In this document: positions 1-8,415 of the stretch, piece after piece
Layout: every line of letters begins with the position of its first letter
How positions within the stretch are numbered: position 1 is the first letter of the stretch
Source: Mesorhizobium sp. M2D.F.Ca.ET.226.01.1.1
GTDB lineage: Bacteria; Pseudomonadota; Alphaproteobacteria; Rhizobiales; Rhizobiaceae
NCBI RefSeq assembly: GCF_004022705.2
Contig: NZ_RZOY02000021.1
Span: forward strand, 1-64,000
Length of the DNA stretch: 64,000 bases
Direction: 5' to 3'
Translations under genes and position numbers: made by a program
The notes under the pieces: generated by a model
The model's input: the letters and a program-made list of their open reading frames with translations, nothing else
Database searches by the model: none
Told to the model about the DNA's origin: nothing

Positions 1-89
1 GCTATGTCGGACTGGCCAAGGCCGCAGCCCAAGTGACGATGGCAGCGATCGCCTTCAACATGCGCCGATGGGCCGCCATCACGCCATAG
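1..89 (+). pseudogene. C-terminal end of an IS5-like transposase (cut by window edge)
   Basis: Reading from base 3, the sequence encodes a 28-residue tail (YVGLAKAAAQ, then VTMAAIAFNMRRWAAITP) ending in TAG at 87-89. The pattern GLAKAxAQVxMAAIAFNxRR is what I recognise at the C-terminus of IS5/IS4-type DDE transposases. The rest lies left of the window, so whether the gene is intact cannot be judged. It reads toward mtnA, whose stop is about 140 bases further on. Identification rests on a short stretch, so it is moderate. Confidence 0.55.
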
Positions 90-197
90 GTGCGTCCAGC
101 ATCCGGCCTAAGGCCGCATCGCCACCCCCAAACTCCACCCCAAGAGCCAAAACAGAGCGAGACCTCACGGCCAAACCGCTCCGCGCGCTAGGTCGCG

Positions 198-224
198 ATG
201 ACTGTGCAACAGGCCCCCTCAAGG
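198..224. mobile_element. Candidate right end of the IS element
   Basis: The bases ACTGTGCAACAGGCCCC (201-217), read outward, resemble the GGGGCCTGTTGCACAGT type of terminal inverted repeat of IS5-family elements. They lie between the transposase tail and the mtnA stop codon at 232. The matching left end is outside the window, so this is tentative. Confidence 0.35.
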
Positions 225-231
225 GGAGAGA

Positions 232-1326
232 TCACCCGCGCTCCGGAAACATCGCCTTCAGCCCCTCACGCGACGCCTTTGCCACGCCGCGCTCGGTGAT
301 CAGCCCCGTCACCAACCTTGCCGGCGTCACGTCAAAGGCGGGGTTGGCCGCCGGCGTCGCGTCGGGCGACACACGCACCTGCGCGACCTTTCCATCCGCC
401 GTCTTGCCCCAGACCAGTGACACCTCATCGCCCGAGCGCTCCTCGATGGGGATTTCCGCCAGCCCGTCGGCCACCGTCCAGTCGATGGTGGGCGAGGGGA
501 GCGCGACGTAGAAGGGCACCTCGTTGTCGGCGGCGGCGAGCGCTTTCAGATAAGTGCCGATCTTGTTGCAGACATCGCCATTGGCGGTCGTCCGGTCGGT
601 GCCGACGATCACCACGTCGATGTCGCCGTGCTGCATCAGATGGCCGCCGGCATTGTCGACGATCAGTGTATGCGGCACGCCGTGCCCGGCCATCTCCCAG
701 GCGGTCAGCTGGGCGCCCTGGTTGCGCGGCCTGGTCTCGTCGACATAGACATGGACGGGAATGCCGGCCTCGGTCGCCAGATAGATCGGCGCGGTGGCGG
801 TGCCGTAGTCCACCGTCGCCAGCCAGCCGGCATTGCAATGGGTGAGGATGTTGACGGTCTCGCCGGGCTTCTTGCGCGCCGCTATCTCCTTGATGATGGC
901 GAGCCCGTTCTCGCCGATGGCGCGGTTCAGTCCGACATCCTCGTCGGCGATCTCGGCGGCGCGCCGGTAAGCGGCCTCGGCGCGCCCTGCCGGCGCGAGC
1001 GGCTTCAGGAAGCGCCGCATCTCGTCCAGTGCCCAGCGCAGATTGATCGCCGTCGGCCGCGTCTTGTGCAACGTCTCCCATACTGCGTCGAGCGCTTCGT
1101 CCGACGGATCGTCCATCATCTGAATGGCGACGCCATAGGCCGCGGTGACGCCGATCAGCGGCGCGCCGCGCACCCACATGTCGCGGATCGCGGTGGCGAT
1201 GCCGGCGACGGTTCCGATCGTCTCGATACGGAACTCATGCGGCAGCCAGCGCTGGTCGATGATCTCGACCGACCGCTTGTCGTCGCTGAGCCAGATGGTG
1301 CGGTAGTGGCGTTCGCCGACGTTCAA
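232..1326 (-). CDS. mtnA: S-methyl-5-thioribose-1-phosphate isomerase
   Basis: MtnA isomerises the aldose methylthioribose-1-phosphate to methylthioribulose-1-phosphate in methionine salvage; relatives also act on 5-deoxyribose-1-phosphate. The 364-residue protein has the family length and eIF2B-like fold. The two catalytic residues are visible: Cys164 in ILTHCNAGWLA and Asp244 in VIVGTDRTTANGD. The RGAPLIG motif is near residue 53. The start is TTG at 1326, which overlaps the mtnK stop as TTGA and has AGGAG about eight bases upstream. The gene is therefore translationally coupled to mtnK. An IS element end lies just beyond the stop codon. Confidence 0.95.
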   Translation of the reverse strand: MNVGERHYRTIWLSDDKRSVEIIDQRWLPHEFRIETIGTVAGIATAIRDMWVRGAPLIGVTAAYGVAIQMMDDPSDEALDAVWETLHKTRPTAINLRWALDEMRRFLKPLAPAGRAEAAYRRAAEIADEDVGLNRAIGENGLAIIKEIAARKKPGETVNILTHCNAGWLATVDYGTATAPIYLATEAGIPVHVYVDETRPRNQGAQLTAWEMAGHGVPHTLIVDNAGGHLMQHGDIDVVIVGTDRTTANGDVCNKIGTYLKALAAADNEVPFYVALPSPTIDWTVADGLAEIPIEERSGDEVSLVWGKTADGKVAQVRVSPDATPAANPAFDVTPARLVTGLITERGVAKASREGLKAMFPERG

Positions 1327-2591
1327 AGGCTCTTCTCCTGTTCGATCAGCGCGGCCAGTTTGTTGACCTCGTCGATGCTGTGGATCTGGCGCCGGTTGAC
1401 GGCGATGTGGCGGCCGAAGCGCAAAGCCTTGGCCTCACATGTGGCGCGCAGGTCTTGATCGGCAATGGTTTCGAAATCGGCATTGTGGGCGAGGCCCAGG
1501 ATGCGCCGGTGCACCTCGATGCCGGCAAAGCCGAGCAGGTCGGTCCAGATGGAGTGCAGCATGTGGTCGAGCGCCTGTTCGGAGCCGAGCAGGTCGCCTT
1601 GATCCTCGAACAGGCTCTTCTGGTAGAGCATGCCGGTGCGCTCGGTGCGCCACAGATGCGAAAACTCGGCGCGGAAGGTCGCCCAGGTCTCGGCTGTGAC
1701 GCCGAGCAAGTAGGCGCGTATCGAGTCGCGGCTGCCGTTTTCCTCATGGCCGCGCTGCGAAAAGAAGGCCATCCAGAAATTGGCGAGCAGCATGCCGACA
1801 TCGAAGGCGATCGGGCCATAGAAGGCGAACTCCGGATCGATCATCCGCGTCTCTGTGTCGGTGACCATGATCGAGCCCGAATGCAGGTCGCCATGCAGCA
1901 TGGTCTCGGCATTGGCGGCAAAGAGATGTTTCAGCCGCTGCGCCTCGACCTTGAGGTCGCGATCGGCGCGTAGTTCGGCGACCAGGCCGTCGAGCTGCGG
2001 GCTGGTGTGCCGGTTCATCTTGGCATCGAAATAGGGGTCGGAAAACACCAGGTTCTCGGTGATGTCGCAAAGCTCGACATTGTCCGCGAACAGCGCCAGG
2101 TCGGCCTTCCGCTCTCTTGCCACCATCGACAGGTCAGAGCCACGGAACAGCGTGCGGGCCATGAACAGGCCGATGTCGCGCGCGATGTTCGGCAATTCGC
2201 GGCCGTCGATCAGCGCGCGCCTGAGAATGATGTGCGGCGGCGCCAGATATTCCATGACGATCAGCGCCTGGGTCTCGTCGAAATGGTAGATCGCCGGCAC
2301 CGAGCCGGGCGCGCGGCGCTCCTGCCTGGTTAGCGCATGATATTCGAAGAACGAGCGCTTCAAGGGCAGCGGCCAGCTGTCGCCGACCAGCCGCACATAG
2401 GGCAGCGCCTGTTTCACGACCGCGGCGCCCTGGTCGCCCTCGACGATGAAGACGAGGTTGAGATTGCCGTCGCCGACCTCGCGTACTTTCCAGCGGCTGA
2501 TGTCCTTGCCGATGCGCTCGGTCAGCGCCACGGTCTCGCCAAGCCGCTTCGGGAGCGTCTCCACCGACAATGCTTCGAACTTTCCGGTCAT
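1323..2591 (-). CDS. mtnK: S-methyl-5-thioribose kinase
   Basis: This kinase phosphorylates methylthioribose on the C1 hydroxyl with ATP and feeds MtnA. The 422-residue protein has the aminoglycoside-phosphotransferase/choline-kinase fold. Its Brenner loop reads MLHGDLHSGS, followed by a metal-binding segment with MIDPEFAFYGPIAFD. The start is ATG at 2591, preceded by GGAGGGGAGAAC; an upstream extension to 2687 would run through the promoter and is rejected. Having a kinase rather than only a nucleoside phosphorylase suggests that free methylthioribose or 5-deoxyribose is taken up, which fits the divergent transporter. The gene is first in an mtnK-mtnA operon. Confidence 0.93.
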   Translation of the reverse strand: MTGKFEALSVETLPKRLGETVALTERIGKDISRWKVREVGDGNLNLVFIVEGDQGAAVVKQALPYVRLVGDSWPLPLKRSFFEYHALTRQERRAPGSVPAIYHFDETQALIVMEYLAPPHIILRRALIDGRELPNIARDIGLFMARTLFRGSDLSMVARERKADLALFADNVELCDITENLVFSDPYFDAKMNRHTSPQLDGLVAELRADRDLKVEAQRLKHLFAANAETMLHGDLHSGSIMVTDTETRMIDPEFAFYGPIAFDVGMLLANFWMAFFSQRGHEENGSRDSIRAYLLGVTAETWATFRAEFSHLWRTERTGMLYQKSLFEDQGDLLGSEQALDHMLHSIWTDLLGFAGIEVHRRILGLAHNADFETIADQDLRATCEAKALRFGRHIAVNRRQIHSIDEVNKLAALIEQEKSL

Positions 2592-2646
2592 GTTCTCCCC
2601 TCCTGCGCGTGGTTTCCAACGATAGCGGAGCCACGGCGGCGGGGCC

Positions 2647-2709
2647 AAGCTAGGAAGCGCGCTGGCAAATGTCAATCGTGTTGACAATTGCCGAGAGAGC
2701 CCATAGCGT
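2647..2709. promoter_or_regulatory. Mirror-image divergent promoters on a palindromic operator
   Basis: The palindrome TGTCAATCGTGTTGACA spans 2670-2686. Each arm is a perfect -35 box (TTGACA) pointing outward. On the plus strand, TTGACA at 2681-2686 is followed by a 17-base spacer and TAGCGT at 2704-2709. On the minus strand, TTGACA at 2675-2670 is followed by 17 bases and TAGCTT at 2652-2647. A protein bound to the palindrome would block both promoters at once. No obvious regulator gene lies directly beside it. Confidence 0.6.
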
Positions 2710-2729
2710 CACGGACCAGGGAGGAAGGA

Positions 2730-4241
2730 ATGGGCCCAGATGCCGTGTTCCGTGTGGAGGGCCTGAGGAAATCCTTCGGCCAGAACGAGGTGCTTGGCGG
2801 CATCTCGCTCGAACTGCATTCGGGCGAGGTGACGGTGCTGATGGGCGCCAATGGCGCCGGCAAATCCACCCTGGTCAAGATCGTCAGCGGCGTCTATGCG
2901 CGCGGTGCCGGCTCCATGCAGCTCGCCGGCAAGGCGTTCGACCCGCAGACCCCCGCCGAGGCCATCCGCGCCGGCGTCGTCACTGTGCATCAGAACATCA
3001 ATGATGGCGTGGTCGCCGATCTCGACGTCGCCACCAATCTGACGCTCGACCGGTTGAGCGGCAAGGGCGCATCGATGCTGTTCAGGCCAGCCAATGTCCG
3101 CGCCGAAGCCAAGGCTGTCGCCGACCGCATGGGGCTTACCATCGACCTCAGGGCGCGCGTCAGCGATCTATCATTGGCCGACCGGCAGATGGTCGCCATC
3201 GCCCGCGCCATGGCGCATGAGCCCAAAGTGCTGATCCTCGACGAGCCGACCTCGTCGCTGTCGAGCACCGAGGCCGACCGGCTGTTTTCACTGATCGACC
3301 GGCTGCGCGGTCATGGCGTCGCCATCCTCTATATCTCGCACCGCATGTCCGACATCAGGCGGCTTGCCGACCGCATCGTATCGATGCGCGACGGCGTCAT
3401 CTCCGGCGCCTTCGATCAAAAACCGCTGGATTACGAGGGCGCCGTCAACGCCATGCTCGGCCGCAAGATCCACCTCGACCGGGTTGTCGCCAGAAGCTCG
3501 GCCCGCGCCGTCTTCACGGCAGAAAGCTTGCGGATCGCGCATGGCGCAAAACCGATTTCGATGACGCTCGGCACCGGCGAGGTGGTGGCCATCACCGGCT
3601 TGGTCGGCGTCGGCAAGACGGCCTTGGCCGAAACGCTGTTCGGCGTGCGTCGGCCGCTCGCCGGCACCATGCATATGGACGGCAAGCCCTATGCGCCGGG
3701 CTCGGCGCGTGAGGCGATCGCCGCCGGCGTGTTCCTCGTCGCCAAGGATCGCGCCGCAAGCGGCATCGTCGGTGGTTTCAACATCGAACGCAACATCAGC
3801 CTGCCGTTCCTCAAGCGCATGTCGGGCTTCGGCGTCATGAAGAAGCGCGCCGAGCGCGCCATTGCGCGCCGCCAGATCGACGAGCTCGGCATCGTCTGCC
3901 GCTCCGAGAAGGATGAGTTGTCGGCGCTTTCCGGCGGCAACCAGCAGAAGGTGATGGTGGCGCGCTGGATGTCGCAGGCCTCGCGCCTGTTCATCCTCGA
4001 CGAGCCGTTCCAGGGCGTCGACATTTCGGCCCGCCGCGACATCGCTGCCAAGCTGAGGGCAAGCGCCGACGGCCGCGCCACGCTGATCTTCGTCACCGAG
4101 ATCGATGAGGCGCTGGAGACCGCGGACCGCATCCTGGTGATGTCGGAACACACGATCGTCGGCGAGCACCGCAACGCCGATATCGACCTCGACCGGCTGC
4201 TGGCGGAAGTGGCCGGTGGCCCGCTTCACAGCGCGGCATGA
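2730..4241 (+). CDS. Sugar ABC transporter ATPase (CUT2/RbsA type)
   Basis: A double-domain ATPase of the ribose/CUT2 class that energises uptake through the permease encoded next. It has 503 residues. The first domain has Walker A GANGAGKST (near residue 40), signature SLADRQ and Walker B LILDEPTS. The second has a Walker A variant GLVGVGKT, signature LSGGNQQK and LFILDEPFQG. The start ATG at 2730 follows GGGAGGAAGGA; an upstream TTG start in the promoter is rejected. The gene begins an ATPase-permease-binding protein operon divergent from mtnK-mtnA, so methylthioribose or 5-deoxyribose is the likely substrate. That substrate is inferred from position only. Confidence 0.9.
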   Translation: MGPDAVFRVEGLRKSFGQNEVLGGISLELHSGEVTVLMGANGAGKSTLVKIVSGVYARGAGSMQLAGKAFDPQTPAEAIRAGVVTVHQNINDGVVADLDVATNLTLDRLSGKGASMLFRPANVRAEAKAVADRMGLTIDLRARVSDLSLADRQMVAIARAMAHEPKVLILDEPTSSLSSTEADRLFSLIDRLRGHGVAILYISHRMSDIRRLADRIVSMRDGVISGAFDQKPLDYEGAVNAMLGRKIHLDRVVARSSARAVFTAESLRIAHGAKPISMTLGTGEVVAITGLVGVGKTALAETLFGVRRPLAGTMHMDGKPYAPGSAREAIAAGVFLVAKDRAASGIVGGFNIERNISLPFLKRMSGFGVMKKRAERAIARRQIDELGIVCRSEKDELSALSGGNQQKVMVARWMSQASRLFILDEPFQGVDISARRDIAAKLRASADGRATLIFVTEIDEALETADRILVMSEHTIVGEHRNADIDLDRLLAEVAGGPLHSAA

Positions 4242-4309
4242 GGGTCGACAAATTGCAGGGGTGGACTGGGAATGCGTTTGAGTTCGAATGCCGCGCGTCG
4301 GGGCGCTGA

Positions 4310-5302
4310 ATGATGCGCGACTACGCCATCCGCTACGGCTTCATCGTCCTGCTGGTCGGGCTGATCGCCTATTTCGCAAGCGCGGCCGACGGTTTCGTTT
4401 CGCCGCAAAGCGCGGTCTTTATCTTCCAGTCGGTGGCCATCACCGGCGTGCTGGCGCTCGGCGTCACCGCGACGCTGGTCGTCGGCGGCTTCGATCTCTC
4501 GATCGGTTCGGTCGCCACCAGCGCCATGATGGCGGCCTCCTACGCCATGGTGGTGTTGGAGCAGAACGCCATCGTTGCCGTCATCGCCTGCCTGGTCATC
4601 GGCGTCATCGTCGGCCTGATCAATGGCTGGCTGATCGTCTATATGCGCGTGCCCGATCTGCTGGCGACGCTTGGCATGATGTTCCTGCTGCTCGGCCTGC
4701 AGCGCATTCCGACCGAAGGCCGCTCGATCGCCACCGGCATGACCATGCCCGACGGCTCGGTCGCCAACGGCAAGTTCTCCGAGGCGTTCCTGGCGCTCGG
4801 TCGCCACCGCATCGACTTCTTCATCCCGAGCCTGATCCCGGTCTCGGTGGTGGTGCTGGTGGTGCTCGCGGTGCTGATCTGGTTCTTCCTCGAATACACC
4901 CGCTTCGGCCGCATGATGTATGCCGTGGGCAGCAATGAGAGGGCGGCTGAACTCGCCGGCGCGCCTGTCAAGGCATACAAAATCTGGGCGTATGTAATTT
5001 CGGGAGTTTTTGCCTCGATCGGCGGGATTTTGCTCGCCGCCCGGCTTGGACGTGGCGACATCGCCTCGGGTAATAATCTGCTTCTCGATGCTGTAGCGGC
5101 GGCGCTCATCGGCTACGCGGTGCTCGGCGCGGCCAAGCCCAACGCCTTCGGCACGGCCGTCGGCGCGGTGTTCGTCGGCGTCCTGCTGCAAGGCCTGACG
5201 ATGATGAACGCCCCTTACTACACGCAGGATTTCGTCAAGGGCGCGGTGCTTGTCGTCGCCCTTGTCTTCACCTTCGCCCTTTCCGGCAGGGGCAAGAGAT
5301 AG
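4310..5302 (+). CDS. Sugar ABC transporter permease (CUT2/RbsC type)
   Basis: A 330-residue inner-membrane permease of the RbsC family. Many hydrophobic helices are visible, together with the family segment VGGFDLSIGSV and the C-terminal pattern LGAAKPNAFGTAVGAVFVG. It lies 68 bases after the ATPase gene and 40 bases before the binding-protein gene, so the three form one transporter operon. The start codon is followed at once by a second ATG, and the ribosome site (GGGGCG) is weak. Substrate specificity cannot be read from the permease. Confidence 0.88.
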   Translation: MMRDYAIRYGFIVLLVGLIAYFASAADGFVSPQSAVFIFQSVAITGVLALGVTATLVVGGFDLSIGSVATSAMMAASYAMVVLEQNAIVAVIACLVIGVIVGLINGWLIVYMRVPDLLATLGMMFLLLGLQRIPTEGRSIATGMTMPDGSVANGKFSEAFLALGRHRIDFFIPSLIPVSVVVLVVLAVLIWFFLEYTRFGRMMYAVGSNERAAELAGAPVKAYKIWAYVISGVFASIGGILLAARLGRGDIASGNNLLLDAVAAALIGYAVLGAAKPNAFGTAVGAVFVGVLLQGLTMMNAPYYTQDFVKGAVLVVALVFTFALSGRGKR

Positions 5303-5342
5303 TTTCGACCGGGGTATTTGAGACAGAACGGAGGAAAACAAA

Positions 5343-6395
5343 GTGAGCATCACAAGAAGACTTTTGGGGAAGGCGGCACTCGGCCTCGCCGGCGCGGCGC
5401 TGCTGATGCAGGGCACGGCATTGGCGGCGGACAAGCCGGCGCCGTTCGACAAGCCTGGCGTCAAGATCGCGCTGGTGCGCTATCTGTCGACCGGTGACTT
5501 CTTCCAGGCCTATCTGTCCGGCGTCGAGGCGCAGGCCAAGGCGCTCGGCGTCGACCTGCGCGTGCTCGACAGCCGCCAGGACGCCGCGCTCCAGGCCGAC
5601 ATGGTCGACCAGGCCATCGCGCTCGGCGTGCAGGGCATCATCATCCAGCACGGCCTGACGGAATCGATGAAGGACGCCGCCCAGCGTGCGGTCGACGCCG
5701 GCATCAAGGTCGTCGCCTTCGACGTCAATGTCGAGAACCCGAAGATCCCGCAGATCGAGCAGTCGGACAAGGATCTCGCCAAGCTGGCGCTCGAGCAGGC
5801 GGTCAAGGACAATGGCGAAAGCTGGAAGGCCGGCTATGTCTATGTCGCCGGCATCGCCCCGCTCGATCGCCGCAACGAAACCTGGGTCGACGTCAAGAAG
5901 AAATATTCCGGCATCAGCGAGGTCGCCCAGTTCGGCACGCTCGACAACCCGATCGCCAACTCCGTCGCCAACCAGGCGCGTTCGGTGCTGCAGGCGCATC
6001 CCGACATAAAGGTGATGTTCGCGCCCTATGACGAGTTCGCCAAGGGCGTGAAGATCGCCGTCGACGAGGCCGGCCTGAACAAGGGCATCAAGATCTATTC
6101 GGCCGACATCTCGACCTCGGACATCTCGGCGATGCGCGAGCCGGACAGCGCCTGGGCCGCGACCGCCGCCACCAACCCGGCCGTCGTCGGCCAGGTCTCG
6201 GTGCGCGCCCTGGCGCAATTGCTTGCCGGCGAGGATCCCGGCCACAACGTGATCGTGCCGCCGACGCTGATCACCCAGAAGGAGCTGATCGATAAGGACA
6301 TCAAGAACATGGAAGACCTGTCGGCCAAGCTGCCGCAGTTCGCCCATGCCAATGTCGCGATGCCCGCCTGGATGCCGAACCCCAACGCCAAGTAA
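5343..6395 (+). CDS. Periplasmic sugar-binding protein (CUT2 type)
   Basis: A periplasmic binding protein of the ribose-binding class, 350 residues. It has an N-terminal signal peptide (two Arg, a hydrophobic stretch, cleavage after GTALAA) and a type I fold. The segment VDQAIALGVQGIIIQ, the ligand-loop-like VVAFDVNVE and the hinge-region YSADISTSD are visible. The GTG start at 5343 is preceded by GGAGGAAAACAAA. It is the last gene of the operon and is followed by a hairpin terminator. Together with the divergent mtnK-mtnA genes it may import methylthioribose or 5-deoxyribose; no experiment is known to me for this protein. Confidence 0.88.
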   Translation: MSITRRLLGKAALGLAGAALLMQGTALAADKPAPFDKPGVKIALVRYLSTGDFFQAYLSGVEAQAKALGVDLRVLDSRQDAALQADMVDQAIALGVQGIIIQHGLTESMKDAAQRAVDAGIKVVAFDVNVENPKIPQIEQSDKDLAKLALEQAVKDNGESWKAGYVYVAGIAPLDRRNETWVDVKKKYSGISEVAQFGTLDNPIANSVANQARSVLQAHPDIKVMFAPYDEFAKGVKIAVDEAGLNKGIKIYSADISTSDISAMREPDSAWAATAATNPAVVGQVSVRALAQLLAGEDPGHNVIVPPTLITQKELIDKDIKNMEDLSAKLPQFAHANVAMPAWMPNPNAK

Positions 6396-6416
6396 GGTTT
6401 GGACCAACGCAAAATA

Positions 6417-6444
6417 GAAAGAGCGGCCCAAGCGCCGCTCTTTC
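6417..6444 (+). terminator. Hairpin terminator after the sugar ABC operon
   Basis: A perfect 11-bp stem (GAAAGAGCGGC at 6417-6427 with its complement at 6434-6444) encloses a 6-base loop, starting 21 bases after the stop codon. The T tract is only the TTT built into the stem end, so it may act with Rho or in both directions. Confidence 0.7.
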
Positions 6445-6481
6445 CAATTCCAAGACGCCTTCCAGGCTACCTTTGTGCAAT

Positions 6482-6520
6482 TCCAGGAAGAGTGCGTAGC
6501 GGCTCTCGGTCCGGAAACAA
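6482..6520. repeat. Partial rhizobial palindromic repeat
   Basis: The stretch AGAGTGCGTAGCGGCTCTCGG with flanks TTCCAGGA and TCCGGAA is an imperfect palindrome. It resembles the dispersed RIME-like repeats at 20911, 41767 and 48751, which share the GTGCGTAGCGG or GTGNNAACCGG core. It lies between convergent genes. Confidence 0.5.
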
Positions 6521-6524
6521 AGAC

Positions 6525-6761
6525 CTAGCGCTGCCAGAAGGGCAGCTTGGCGATCTCTTCCTCGACCTGACGGTTGGTAAGGCCGATATCGTCGATCAGG
6601 TGCGGGTTGTCTCTTGCCATCCGCTTGAGATCGAGGCGAAAGCGGGAGAGCTCTCGCTCAGCCGCGATCCTGCTCCGCCAGGCGGTCAGGCTGAAACGGC
6701 GACCCCCGCGGGTCGCCGACTGCGCGGTCAAGCATGAGGCGGGCAAAAGGGTATCGTTCAT
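6525..6761 (-). CDS. DUF1127 small protein
   Basis: A 78-residue protein with a C-terminal DUF1127 (YjiS-like) pattern: Arg-rich helix RELSRFRLDLKRMARDN followed by LIDDIGLTNRQVEEEIAKLPFW. Such proteins are common in rhizobia; some have been linked to RNA turnover or phosphate and carbon metabolism, but this one's role is unknown. The start ATG at 6761 is supported by GGAGGTTGCC directly upstream. A longer frame to 7166 lacks family character and overlaps the divergent gene. It stands alone and converges with the sugar transporter operon. Confidence 0.8.
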   Translation of the reverse strand: MNDTLLPASCLTAQSATRGGRRFSLTAWRSRIAAERELSRFRLDLKRMARDNPHLIDDIGLTNRQVEEEIAKLPFWQR

Positions 6762-6894
6762 GGCAACCTCCATGCAGTATGGGGCTCGAGGCCGTGGTCT
6801 GGAATGAGATTGAATTCTGCCGGATGCCAGCGGCGGCGTAATTAAGCCCTCCCAAATAGTTCTCAAAACTTCCAAATCGGCTATAGATCGCGGC

Positions 6895-8403
6895 ATGCAA
6901 GGATCGCGCTTTGCTTTTGGACCCTTCGTGTTTGATCCTGGCGCGGGAACGCTGCTTCGGGGCGATGTTCCCGTTGCCGCCGGCCATCGCGGACTGAAGC
7001 TGCTGGAAGCGCTAGTCGCGCGTCCCGGCGAAATCCTTGCCAAGGCCGAACTGATGGATGCGGCCTGGCCGGGCGCCGCCGTGGAGGAAGGCAATCTCAC
7101 TGTCCAGATCGCACAGCTCAGGAAGCTGCTCGGTCCGGCGACCGGTGGCGGCGAGTGGATCGCCACGGTGCCGCGCGTCGGCTACCGCTTCGCCGGCGCC
7201 ATCGAAAAACTCGACGGCGCGCAGCAAAAGCCGCTGCCGCTGCCGGACAAACCCTCGATCGCCGTGCTGCCCTTCGTGGCCTTCGGCGGCGATCCCGAGC
7301 AGGAGTCCTTCGCGGACGGCCTGACCGAGGACCTGATCACCGACCTCTCCAGGATAGGGGGGCTGTTCGTTATCGCTCGCAACTCGGTTTTTGCCTACAA
7401 GGGCAAGGCGATGGATGTGCGCATGATCGCCAAGGACCTTGGCGTGCGCTATCTTCTGGAAGGCAGCGCCCGGCGCGCCGCCGGGCGCGTGCGCATCAAC
7501 GCGCAGCTGGTCGACGCTGTAACCGGCGAGCATCTTTGGGCGGAACGCTTCGATCGCGGCCTGGAAGACATCTTCGCCGTCCAGGACGCGGTCACGGCCA
7601 GGATCGTCGAAGCGCTGCTCGGCCGCCTGCGCGCGCCGCCGGCCCGCAACCGGCCCAGGAATCTGGAAGCCTATGATCTCGTCGTGCGGGCTCGCAGATC
7701 GTTTGACGAGTCCCCACAGATGGCGCGCGAAGCGCATCTGATGCTGACGCGCGCGATCTCGCTCGATCCGGACTATGCCGAGGCCTATCGCTGGCTTGCA
7801 ATGAACCACTGGATGAGCTGGGTGCATTGGGGCGAGCCGTTCGAGCCTGCCCGCAGCATCTCCCTGGAGCTGGCGCGCAAGGCTGTGGCGATCGACCCCA
7901 ACGACGCCGGCTGCCGCTGGGTGCTTGCCAATTTGCTTGCCTATGAACGCGATTTCGACCGGTCGGACGCGGAATTCGCCAAGGCCATCGAGCTCGATCC
8001 GAACGAAGCCGATATCTGGGCGACATTGTCTGACATCGAGGTGCTGGCCGGGCGGTTGGACGAGGGCCTGGAGCACATCCGCAAGGCGTTCCGGCTCAAT
8101 CCCTTTCCGCCGAGCTGGTATTATCTGACGCTCGGCCAAGCGCAGTATGCGGCTCGTGACTACGAAGCGGCCGTCGAGACGCTGCGCCGCGACGAGACCT
8201 ACCGCACCAGCTCACGCCGCTTCCTCGCGGCAAGCCTGGCGCAGCTCGGCCGCCTCGACGAGGCGCGCACCGAGGTCGCGCTGTTCCTCGTCGGCAACCC
8301 GCACTTCTCCACCCAGCGCTGGGCCGACACAGAGCCGTTCCGCGACGAGGCCATGCTTGAGCATTTTGTCGACGGCTTCCGCAAGGCCGGCCTGCCGGAG
8401 TGA
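6895..8403 (+). CDS. Winged-helix regulator with TolB-like and TPR domains
   Basis: A 502-residue protein in three parts. Residues 1-100 form an OmpR/CadC-type winged helix (ending VGYRFAG). Residues 118-235 form the TolB N-terminus-like module often seen with adenylate cyclases and CadC-like regulators (PSIAVLPFVAFGGDPEQ, then VRYLLEGSARRAAGRVRINAQLVDA). The rest is TPR repeats, for example around LDPDYAEAYRWLAMNHW and LDPNEADIWATL. No transmembrane helix is seen, so it is probably cytoplasmic. Its target genes cannot be told from context; neighbours are a DUF1127 gene on the other strand and a convergent ddl. Ribosome-site support for the start is weak. Confidence 0.8.
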   Translation: MQGSRFAFGPFVFDPGAGTLLRGDVPVAAGHRGLKLLEALVARPGEILAKAELMDAAWPGAAVEEGNLTVQIAQLRKLLGPATGGGEWIATVPRVGYRFAGAIEKLDGAQQKPLPLPDKPSIAVLPFVAFGGDPEQESFADGLTEDLITDLSRIGGLFVIARNSVFAYKGKAMDVRMIAKDLGVRYLLEGSARRAAGRVRINAQLVDAVTGEHLWAERFDRGLEDIFAVQDAVTARIVEALLGRLRAPPARNRPRNLEAYDLVVRARRSFDESPQMAREAHLMLTRAISLDPDYAEAYRWLAMNHWMSWVHWGEPFEPARSISLELARKAVAIDPNDAGCRWVLANLLAYERDFDRSDAEFAKAIELDPNEADIWATLSDIEVLAGRLDEGLEHIRKAFRLNPFPPSWYYLTLGQAQYAARDYEAAVETLRRDETYRTSSRRFLAASLAQLGRLDEARTEVALFLVGNPHFSTQRWADTEPFRDEAMLEHFVDGFRKAGLPE

Positions 8404-8415
8404 TTTGGCGTAACC

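Noticed and set aside
2592..2729. SAM riboswitch before the mtn genes
   Set aside because: The leader is short and its only symmetry is the promoter palindrome; no aptamer pattern recognised.
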